Assembly (NCBI GenBank): GCA_947306025.1
Contig: CAMZFJ010000024.1
Coordinates: 1-11,912, forward strand
Reading direction: 5' to 3'
DNA from: an uncultured Fibrobacter sp.
GTDB taxonomy: Bacteria > Fibrobacterota > Fibrobacteria > Fibrobacterales > Fibrobacteraceae
Length of the DNA: 11,912 bases
Shown here: positions 6,336 to 11,912 of the stretch, piece after piece
Layout of the letters: each line of letters starts with the position of its first letter
How positions within the stretch are numbered: the first letter of the stretch is position 1
The notes under the pieces: model-generated
What the model saw: the letters and a program-made list of their open reading frames with translations, nothing else
Told to the model about the DNA's origin: nothing
Databases searched by the model: none
Made by a program: the position numbers and the translations under genes

Positions 6336-7736
6336 TCATGCCTTGTGCCCTCCGATTTGTTCGTTGCGTTCACGAGTTGTGGCTCCTTCCTGCATGTCCA
6401 TGCCCTTAAAAATGGCGTTCTTGCCAAAGCGCTTTTTTATCGCAATTTGCGCAAGCATCATCTTCTTTTCGCGTTCCACTTTTTTCACATCCGTGAACAA
6501 GTCATAGCTCTCTTGCGTCGTGCTTAAAACATTATTTGCCGTCAAGTTCAAGCGTTTCACAGTGAGCATCGGATTCATAATGCGGTCGGCAAGTTTCATC
6601 ACCGCTTCGGCAATCGTCGATGCCGACGAAGTGTAATTCATGAGCGGTGCGGTTCCGTGTGCCGGTTTTGGAATCGTACGGCCATAACCGTCAACAACAG
6701 TCTCGCCATGATAAATTCCTTTATCCACATTTTCACGGTCGTAGCCCACATGGAGCGTAAGGCCATTCGTCACAAGACCTTTTTCAACAAGGTCCAACGC
6801 AAGCGTATCGACCATTTCGCGGATAACAATTTTCGCTTTCGCAGAGTCGTACGCACAACTTAAAACCTGCCCACCGCCAATGCTATGCGTCTTGGATTTA
6901 TACCGTTTGATTTCGGCAATTCCGCATGGTTCATAGCCCCATGCATGGTCAATTAAAATTTCGGCATTCACGCCAAACATCTTGTAAAGCGCATCGGGAT
7001 TCTTGACGCTCACACGCGCAAGGTCGCCCATCGTAAAGATGCCACGACCATTATTCAAATAGCAATGTTCCAAGCGCTCCGCAATGCCGCGGCCCAACTG
7101 CCAAAAGCTCGTCAACGGCCGATGACTCCACAGTTCCCTGCGGTACGTCATCTCGTCAAGTTCCGCAATGCGTACGCCATCTGTATCAGGCGCGACATGC
7201 TTCGCCATCACATCCATCGCAATCTTGCAAAGATAAAGGTTTGTCCCGATGCCCGCCGTTGCTGTAATCCCCGTCGTTTCAAGCACATCGCGGATCATAT
7301 CCTTTGCCAGTTCACGTGCCGACTTTTTATACAGCGAAAGGTAATGCGTCAAGTCGATAAAACATTCATCAATCGAGTAAACATGAATGTCTTCTTCGCT
7401 CACGTATTTCAAATAAACTTCATAGATGTGGGTAGAATATTCCACATACTTCGCCATTTGCGGAGGCGCCACAATGTACTGGATTTTTTCGCCCGTCCGG
7501 CGTTTCACATCGCGTACCTTTTGAATAACTTCGAACAATCGCGCACGCCCAGGAATCCCATACGCTTTAAGGCTCGGAGTTACGGCCAAGCAAATCGTCT
7601 TTTCCGTACGGCTCGCATCGGCAACCACCAGGTTCGTCGTCAGCGGGTCAAGTCCACGCAGCACGCACTCCACGGACGCAAAAAACGACTTCAAGTCGAT
7701 TGCAACATAAGTACGGTTTTCGCGTGGCAGTCTCAT
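6336..7736 (-). CDS. Y-family translesion DNA polymerase (UvrX/YqjW-like), 466 aa
   Basis: The enzyme copies past damaged bases with low fidelity. The palm has D14 in AIDLKSFFASVE (12-23) and D123-E124 in YSIDECFIDL (120-129), the metal-binding carboxylates of Y-family polymerases. TATAGIGTNLYLCKIAMD (158-175) is the conserved palm segment after them. Helix-hairpin-helix motifs lie near 205-245, and the little finger begins around GGGQVLSCAY (287-296). SYDLF (410-414) fits the position and form of a sliding-clamp-binding motif (QL[SD]LF type). The C-terminal RFGKNAIFKG and EGATTRERNEQIGGHKA are typical of UvrX/YqjW-like enzymes rather than classic DinB. At 466 residues it is somewhat longer than classic DinB. 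The ATG is preceded by TATATTTA, only 4 bases away, and by no Shine-Dalgarno. A LexA-box-like sequence lies upstream. The YolD-like partner gene is downstream. Confidence 0.95.
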   Translation of the reverse strand: MRLPRENRTYVAIDLKSFFASVECVLRGLDPLTTNLVVADASRTEKTICLAVTPSLKAYGIPGRARLFEVIQKVRDVKRRTGEKIQYIVAPPQMAKYVEYSTHIYEVYLKYVSEEDIHVYSIDECFIDLTHYLSLYKKSARELAKDMIRDVLETTGITATAGIGTNLYLCKIAMDVMAKHVAPDTDGVRIAELDEMTYRRELWSHRPLTSFWQLGRGIAERLEHCYLNNGRGIFTMGDLARVSVKNPDALYKMFGVNAEILIDHAWGYEPCGIAEIKRYKSKTHSIGGGQVLSCAYDSAKAKIVIREMVDTLALDLVEKGLVTNGLTLHVGYDRENVDKGIYHGETVVDGYGRTIPKPAHGTAPLMNYTSSASTIAEAVMKLADRIMNPMLTVKRLNLTANNVLSTTQESYDLFTDVKKVEREKKMMLAQIAIKKRFGKNAIFKGMDMQEGATTRERNEQIGGHKA

Positions 7737-7740
7737 ATTC

Positions 7741-7748
7741 TAAATATA
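7741..7748 (-). promoter_or_regulatory. Putative -7 promoter element TATATTTA for the polymerase gene
   Basis: TATATTTA ends 4 bases before the ATG at 7734-7736. A start site a few bases further on would fall on the ATG itself, implying a leaderless message; there is no Shine-Dalgarno in between. The upstream TTTG at 7762-7765 is only 13 bases away, too close for the usual spacing. Confidence 0.5.
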
Positions 7749-7757
7749 GAATTTTAC

Positions 7758-7771
7758 TGCACAAAAATTCA
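7758..7771 (-). promoter_or_regulatory. Degenerate LexA-box-like site upstream of the polymerase
   Basis: The minus strand reads TGAATTTTTGTGCA. The LexA box reported for Fibrobacter succinogenes is TGCNCN4GTGCA. The right half GTGCA is perfect, and the left half matches at TG only, giving 7 of 9 defined positions. It sits just upstream of the -7 element, a sensible operator position for an SOS gene. One imperfect half-site makes this tentative. Confidence 0.35.
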
Positions 7772-7825
7772 CCTAACAATAAAATTAAAATACGGGCATC
7801 GAGCGCACCGCAAAAGATATAGCCA

Positions 7826-8797
7826 CTAGAGGCTCGCCAGGAGCGCCATCAGGCCCAGGAACATTCCGATTTTCACAGCGGTTTGGGCTCGCCTGTAATT
7901 TTTCCTGTGAGCTTGGTAAAGTACATAGGCAAAGCAAGGCGTAAGCACTATGCCCGTGATATACAAGAACAGCGGTTGCATTCCCCAAAAGAACACCGGG
8001 ATTGGTAGCGAAATCCAGGTAAATAGGACAATCGCTCCGGCAAGACGCCTCGCAGTTGCGGCACCTGCTATAAGCGGGAACGTCATAATACCCGCCTTGA
8101 GGTCTCCTGTTTCGTCTTCCAAGTCCTTGTAGATTTCACGTGCGGACGTCAGCAAGAACGCAAAGCCGATTGCAGGAAAAATACTGGAGACAAAATTTTC
8201 GGGGAACGGGTGCAGAAAGCTGTAGAAATTCTGTAGCGCAAAAAGCAAAGGAGTCGTACACAAAATCGCAATCGTCATATTCTTTATAAGCGGAATATGC
8301 TTGAGCCACCTGTTGTAAGCAATCAGGAGCGCTCCGAGAAGCACGAAAAACCAAAGCGGTGATGTGGCGGCAACAAAGCCATTCCAAAGTTTGTTTGAAT
8401 TGTAAACAACATCCAGCTTACCTATCTGAATCTCGATCGATCCGAGATTCTGCAAAATGGTATCGAAGAGCCCGCAGAAAAGCATCAAGACAAACATGGC
8501 AACCCACGTCCTGCGTGCAGCCTTGACCGAAACCTTTCCAGTCACAAGCGGGCGTTCCGGGCGGTTCATCTTGTCGCTTTCCAAATCCAAAATGTCGTTC
8601 TGAATGTTTGCAAAGCCAATGGCAAAAGCAAACCCGAGCGCCTGTATTACCCATCCAAGGCGAAAGGCTGATTCGCCATACGTAACCATTATAAAATAAG
8701 GATAATTCGCCCCCAGCAATTCATAGCCTACAAGCAACGTAATCACGGCGATTACGATATTGACGGGGCGAGTCATCTTGAGAAGAGCGGCAAGCAT
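7826..8797 (-). CDS. UbiA-family membrane prenyltransferase, 323 aa
   Basis: Polytopic inner-membrane enzyme that transfers an isoprenoid chain from its diphosphate to an acceptor. Both aspartate-rich Mg-diphosphate motifs are present: NDILDLESD (67-75, D68/D71/D75) followed by NRPERPL, and KDLEDETGD (224-232, D225/D228/D232). About eight hydrophobic segments surround them. NIQNDILDLESDKMNRPERP-type first motifs are common in UbiA relatives annotated as geranylgeranylglycerol-phosphate geranylgeranyltransferases in FCB-group bacteria. The acceptor cannot be read from sequence; quinone and other lipid pathways remain open because no pathway gene is adjacent. A longer loop (about 111-145) separates the early helices. 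The start at 8797 is set by TATATTTT 5 bases upstream; AGG lies only two bases from the ATG, too close for a normal ribosome site. Confidence 0.92.
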   Translation of the reverse strand: MLAALLKMTRPVNIVIAVITLLVGYELLGANYPYFIMVTYGESAFRLGWVIQALGFAFAIGFANIQNDILDLESDKMNRPERPLVTGKVSVKAARRTWVAMFVLMLFCGLFDTILQNLGSIEIQIGKLDVVYNSNKLWNGFVAATSPLWFFVLLGALLIAYNRWLKHIPLIKNMTIAILCTTPLLFALQNFYSFLHPFPENFVSSIFPAIGFAFLLTSAREIYKDLEDETGDLKAGIMTFPLIAGAATARRLAGAIVLFTWISLPIPVFFWGMQPLFLYITGIVLTPCFAYVLYQAHRKNYRRAQTAVKIGMFLGLMALLASL

Positions 8798-8802
8798 CGC
8801 CT

Positions 8803-8834
8803 AAAATATACAAAAGAAAACATTACTACACAAA
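8803..8834 (-). promoter_or_regulatory. Promoter of the UbiA gene: TTTG, 20 bases, TATATTTT
   Basis: TTTG (8831-8834) is separated by 20 bases from TATATTTT (8803-8810). This fits the Bacteroidota-type TTTG-N19-21-TAnnTTTG layout and is the most complete promoter in the window. The -7 element ends 5 bases before the ATG, so the message is probably leaderless. Confidence 0.6.
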
Positions 8835-8836
8835 TA

Positions 8837-8859
8837 CCCCCCTATTCGTAATAGGGGGG
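8837..8859 (-). terminator. Strong hairpin after the diguanylate cyclase gene
   Basis: CCCCCCTATT (8837-8846) and AATAGGGGGG (8850-8859) form a perfect 10-bp stem with a three-base loop, about 40 bases after the GGDEF gene stop. On the minus strand it is followed by TATTTGTG, a poor U run, so termination may be partial. Its foot is two bases from the TTTG of the UbiA promoter, so it lies exactly at the gene boundary. Confidence 0.6.
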
Positions 8860-8898
8860 CAAAATCTTTTGCAATTATATTTATCTTCGATTACTTTG

Positions 8899-10275
8899 TT
8901 ATCTGTACTTCAATTCAGGATGTGCTTCGTAGTACGCGTTCTTGAAAGCGTACATGCGTTCATCAGCAAGGCGCATAGCCTTACGAATATCCTTCTTGCC
9001 ATAGCAAATGCCAATCGAGAAGCGAACATATTCCGTTTTTCCCGACAAGAAATGAACGCGAGCAACACGGTTTTGCAACTCATCTTCATCAATCTCATTC
9101 ACAAGAATCATGAATTCATCGCCACCAGCACGGTAAACAGCACCATCGTGGAATACAGCTTGCAAAATCGAAGCCGCTTCACGCAACATGCGGTCGCCAG
9201 CGCTGTGTCCCTGTTCATCATTCACACGCTTGAGACCATTCAAATCCACAAACAGCACGGCTTTCGGTACAGGCTCGCTACCTTCAACAATCAAGTCGAC
9301 ACGATTGTTCATCTCATTTCTGTTCTTGACATTTGTCAAGGAATCAATCGTGCTCATGATTTCTAGCTTATTCAAAAGCTGATAGCTAGCCACTTCAGAA
9401 GCAAGGAAGAACGTCGTAACTTCCAGAGTTTCCTTGATCTTTATGGCCTCGGCAACATTAAAATTAAGCACCCACATATAACCGAGATGCTGTTTGCCAT
9501 GTCGGAGAGCGAACAACACGACACTATGGACATTCGCCTGTTCAAGCGTTGTAGCCCAAAGCGGGTTTTGTTCCCGCAACTTTTCCATATCGTGTTCATC
9601 TTTCAGAATGAGGCACGTACTGCCATCCAATGTGTCCGGCCACGTTTTTACAATTTCATAAAAACCATCGATGTAGTTCGATAACGGGAGTAAGGTTGAG
9701 CCAGGACGAATCGATTCTGCGAAATTTGTACAAATTTTCTTTTCATTATCCACAAGCATAATGCAGCAATGATCGGAACCACAAATTTCACGGATATCTC
9801 CAATAACCTCTTGGAACGCCTGCCTGATATCATCCGAGCCACGCAGTTTGATGCAAGCCTTCAGCACATCCGACGCCGTTTCTGCAGAAAGGTCTGCCAT
9901 CGCAGAAGAGTCTGCCTTGGGGGCGACGTCGTAGCAATAAAAGCAATAACCGATATTTTCTTTATCAGAATCCAGCGGCAACAGGAACATGTTAAGCCAC
10001 AGATTCATCATGTAAAGATTCACATAAGCATGAATTGGCTTGCCTTCGCGCGCACAATGGTAGCAGTGATCTTCGAAATTCGGATTCTTCGGGAAACAGG
10101 CCTCGTAAGGGCAGCCCGGAACAAACGGCTGATGGGTCAGGGCTTCGATGTCGGCACAATGAGCCTTGTTACCAGCAACAACGCGAATATTCCCATACGA
10201 TCCATCAGGGAAATATTCAACAGATATAATACAAGCCTTACCTCTGTGGTCCGACAGTAATTGATCAAAATTCAT
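8899..10275 (-). CDS. GAF-GGDEF diguanylate cyclase with cysteine-rich N-terminal domain, 458 aa
   Basis: Probably makes cyclic di-GMP from two GTP in the cytoplasm. The GGDEF domain (about 305-450) begins with DSLTNVKNRN (311-320), has FVDLNGLKRVND (342-353) for metal and guanine binding, and the intact signature GGDEF at 384-388. The inhibitory I-site RxxD is not intact: VFHD (374-377) keeps the aspartate but lacks the arginine, so product inhibition may be lost. A GAF-like domain covers about 135-300. The first ~120 residues carry C55, C60, C71 and C74 (CPYEAC, then CYHC) and C111/C114 (CFYC), which look like metal or redox ligands. There are no membrane helices. The start is secure: GGGAG lies 7 bases upstream. 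The upstream neighbour is a BcsA-like synthase whose family is often controlled by cyclic di-GMP. Confidence 0.93.
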   Translation of the reverse strand: MNFDQLLSDHRGKACIISVEYFPDGSYGNIRVVAGNKAHCADIEALTHQPFVPGCPYEACFPKNPNFEDHCYHCAREGKPIHAYVNLYMMNLWLNMFLLPLDSDKENIGYCFYCYDVAPKADSSAMADLSAETASDVLKACIKLRGSDDIRQAFQEVIGDIREICGSDHCCIMLVDNEKKICTNFAESIRPGSTLLPLSNYIDGFYEIVKTWPDTLDGSTCLILKDEHDMEKLREQNPLWATTLEQANVHSVVLFALRHGKQHLGYMWVLNFNVAEAIKIKETLEVTTFFLASEVASYQLLNKLEIMSTIDSLTNVKNRNEMNNRVDLIVEGSEPVPKAVLFVDLNGLKRVNDEQGHSAGDRMLREAASILQAVFHDGAVYRAGGDEFMILVNEIDEDELQNRVARVHFLSGKTEYVRFSIGICYGKKDIRKAMRLADERMYAFKNAYYEAHPELKYR

Positions 10276-10282
10276 ATAGATG

Positions 10283-10287
10283 CTCCC
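10283..10287 (-). promoter_or_regulatory. Shine-Dalgarno GGGAG of the diguanylate cyclase gene
   Basis: GGGAG lies 7 bases before the ATG at 10273-10275 and fixes the start. It is the best ribosome-binding site in the window. Confidence 0.75.
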
Positions 10288-10311
10288 AGCCGTTTTGGGG
10301 TGAGTTGTTTA

Positions 10312-10319
10312 TAAATATA
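10312..10319 (-). promoter_or_regulatory. Putative -7 promoter element TATATTTA for the diguanylate cyclase gene
   Basis: TATATTTA fits the TAnnTTT pattern. The leader to the ATG would be about 30 bases and includes GGGAG, unlike the near-leaderless genes nearby. The surrounding sequence is very AT-rich, so chance is more likely here than at the other sites. Confidence 0.45.
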
Positions 10320-10327
10320 TATCAATT

Positions 10328-10423
10328 TCACAAAAAGATTTTACAAAAAAGCCGCCTACGCAAATCAAAAATGCCGCTTTTTAGCATAAAAAAAGCAATT
10401 AAAAAACAAAGCGAGTATTTCAT
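10328..10423 (-). CDS. Possible small hydrophobic peptide, 31 aa
   Basis: An ATG (10421-10423) has AGGAG (10434-10438) 10 bases upstream. It opens a 31-codon frame whose product begins MKYSLCFLIAFFML, then KSGIFDLRRR, and ends hydrophobic. This looks like a single short membrane helix flanked by positive charges. It lies alone in the 215-base gap between the glycosyltransferase and the diguanylate cyclase and overlaps no other gene. The region is AT-rich with many T runs, which readily give phenylalanine- and leucine-rich frames by chance. I do not recognise the peptide. The good ribosome site is the main support. Confidence 0.3.
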   Translation of the reverse strand: MKYSLCFLIAFFMLKSGIFDLRRRLFCKIFL

Positions 10424-10490
10424 TACCAATTTTCTCCTATATAGACAAAACCTATTTTCCAACATTAATGACACGGGCACCAATGGTCCG

Positions 10491-11912
10491 CTAAATTTTT
10501 ATAATCCTTTGTCCAAGATTTTTCCAAAGATTGCCTAAGTAATCATCTCTTAGACGCAAACGCTGCGGTAAAGTCGGAGTGCGATCGTAAAGCATTTGCA
10601 CATACTCATCTTTCTGCCCTGCAAAATCAAGAACCTCGACCGTATAAACGCTCGGAACTTTTGGATTATAAGAATGACGGATAGAGACAATCGCTCCCTT
10701 GATTTTCAAATCATAAGCCTCATTAGAAATTTCAAGTGCAACCGATTCTCCTAAATAAAGGACATCAACTTCATCCGTAAAAATATCGACAGAATGTTCC
10801 GTGAGCTTGGTCGTCACACCTTCGATTTGTTGCCCATCGCCTTTGAAAAGCGTGATGAATTCGGCGGCAAACACCTTCACGTTTTCGCCATCGGAATCGC
10901 GGCCTACACCAAGGAACAAACACATCGTCAAATAGTACGTATTGCGGATTAGCCAGAACAACACCGCCAAAATACCGATGTATTCAAACGCCACCATCAG
11001 ATACGTCATGCGCACAATTCCCGCAAGCGTGAGCACCAAAAGAACAGCAAACGGCATAAGACTCCGCTTGTCGATAACGCGGCGAGTGCTCGACTTTTCT
11101 TTCTTGGTCACCTTGAATGTCGAAAGTGTAATTCCAAGCGATTCCTTAATAATCGGGAACAAGAGGAATGGCATCACGGAAGTCTCGTAAATACCGCTCC
11201 ACTGCGCAGAAATCTTGCCTTGGCTCGTAATACGGAGCGCTATAATTTGTAACAAGTGCATCGGCAACCAGAAAAGAGCAAGGTCAATCAACGTGCATTT
11301 AAAAATCGGGATGCAGAACACCGCAAACATCAACGGCGAAATCAAGTAAATCAAATTCTTGAGCGGCGAGAACCAATAAAGCACGGAACTCAAATAGCTC
11401 AACTTTTGCGAAACATTCAACTTACGATTGCGCACAAACTTCAATTGCTTTGCCGTTGCAATCACACCGCGCCCCCAACGGGTGCGCTGCTGCACATGTT
11501 CTTGAAACGAAGACGGCGCAACGCCAGACGCAAGCGCTTCGGAAAGTCCAAGGCTCACATACCCAGCGGATTCAATCAGCATGCCCGTTGCAAAATCCTC
11601 CGTAATAGACTTTGTATAAAATCCACCAATATCTTCGAGAGCCTTGCGCGAAAGAATCGTATTCGAGCCACCATAAATAACGCTGTTGCTCGAAGTCTTC
11701 GCCGCTTCAATCACGTCATAAAAGTAGTCCTGTTCATTCGGGACAATCCGTTCTGCATAAAGATTGTGCTGGAAAACATCAGGCGTATAGAAACTTTGCG
11801 GCGTCTGGATAAACCCAAGCGGGCGACGGCGTTTTTCAGGCAAGTTCGCATTGATCCGCTCGGCATCAATAAAGTATGGAATCGTCTTGAGCAAGAACTT
11901 GCGTTGCGGAAT
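10491..11912 (-). CDS. BcsA-like processive glycosyltransferase (GT2) with PilZ-like C-terminus, N-terminal part beyond window edge
   Basis: The frame is open to the window edge, so the 473 visible residues are the C-terminal part. They hold the second half of a GT2 catalytic domain: FIQTPQSFY (34-42), GGSNTILSRKAL (81-92), the TED catalytic motif (104-106) and QxxRW (Q142, R145, W146) for the growing chain. Membrane helices then cover about 170-260 and 285-335. FKVTKK (266-271) matches the FxVTxK gating loop of cellulose synthase BcsA. The last ~110 residues are a beta-rich PilZ-like domain, but the cyclic di-GMP ligands RxxxR and D/NxSxxG are not intact (only VGRDSDG and TEHSVDI). The enzyme probably makes and exports a beta-linked polysaccharide from a UDP-sugar; cellulose is possible but not proven. 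A diguanylate cyclase gene is next downstream, with a 215-base gap between. Confidence 0.9.
   Translation of the reverse strand: MPQRKFLLKTIPYFIDAERINANLPEKRRRPLGFIQTPQSFYTPDVFQHNLYAERIVPNEQDYFYDVIEAAKTSSNSVIYGGSNTILSRKALEDIGGFYTKSITEDFATGMLIESAGYVSLGLSEALASGVAPSSFQEHVQQRTRWGRGVIATAKQLKFVRNRKLNVSQKLSYLSSVLYWFSPLKNLIYLISPLMFAVFCIPIFKCTLIDLALFWLPMHLLQIIALRITSQGKISAQWSGIYETSVMPFLLFPIIKESLGITLSTFKVTKKEKSSTRRVIDKRSLMPFAVLLVLTLAGIVRMTYLMVAFEYIGILAVLFWLIRNTYYLTMCLFLGVGRDSDGENVKVFAAEFITLFKGDGQQIEGVTTKLTEHSVDIFTDEVDVLYLGESVALEISNEAYDLKIKGAIVSIRHSYNPKVPSVYTVEVLDFAGQKDEYVQMLYDRTPTLPQRLRLRDDYLGNLWKNLGQRIIKI

Noticed and set aside
7065..7829. Plus-strand open frame of 254 codons opposite the polymerase
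   Set aside because: It is antisense to the catalytic part of the polymerase, rich in Arg, His and Phe as expected for a shadow, and runs across the polymerase promoter.
10276..10320. Cyclic di-GMP riboswitch before the diguanylate cyclase
   Set aside because: The likely leader is only about 30 bases, too short for a GEMM-type riboswitch, and no such fold is visible.
10376..10396. AT-rich hairpin GCTTTTT/AAAAAGC as a terminator of the synthase gene
   Set aside because: The stem is almost all A-T pairs in a T-run-rich region and lies about 100 bases past the stop. It also falls inside the possible small frame.
10474..10490. Bulged hairpin directly after the synthase stop codon
   Set aside because: Only six pairs with a two-base bulge and no U run follow, so it is too weak to call a terminator.
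1..11912. Insertion sequence, prophage, tRNA or rRNA
   Set aside because: No transposase or integrase frame, no long terminal inverted repeats and no tRNA- or rRNA-like sequence were seen.

Overview
The window looks like chromosome from a member of the Fibrobacterota, probably Fibrobacter. This is an inference from moderate GC, codon use, a recurring TAnnTTT promoter element of the kind known from the related Bacteroidota, and gene content (no marker gene is present). All genes but one lie on the minus strand. Read in that direction they are: the C-terminal 473 residues of a BcsA-like processive glycosyltransferase (10491-11912, cut by the window edge); a GAF-GGDEF diguanylate cyclase with a cysteine-rich N-terminus (8899-10275); a UbiA-family membrane prenyltransferase (7826-8797); a Y-family translesion DNA polymerase (6336-7736); its likely YolD-like partner (5863-6078); a 1492-residue cytoplasmic hybrid histidine kinase with seven PAS-like modules and two receivers (1278-5756); and the N-terminal 256 residues of RmuC (1-769, cut by the window edge). 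The exception is a small plus-strand gene of unknown function (880-1281), whose stop codon overlaps that of the kinase.

The genes seem to be read from separate promoters rather than from one operon. Six of them have a TAnnTTT element just upstream. In three (880, 7736 and 8797) the element ends only 4-5 bases before the ATG, so the transcripts should be leaderless or nearly so. The UbiA promoter also has an upstream TTTG at 20-base spacing and is preceded by a strong 10-bp hairpin.

The functional themes are signalling (diguanylate cyclase and multi-PAS kinase), cell-surface polysaccharide (glycosyltransferase with a PilZ-like tail) and DNA damage tolerance (Y-family polymerase, YolD-like protein, RmuC). 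A degenerate LexA-box-like site lies in the polymerase promoter.

The most unusual stretch is 6082-6335, between the polymerase and the YolD-like gene. It is made of several unrelated short words, each repeated with a 7-base period: GTGRTTA, GACGARA, and AGTTNNN on the minus strand. It also holds two copies of a hairpin-plus-heptamer module and an inverted repeat with competing arms. It separates two genes that would be expected to be co-expressed.
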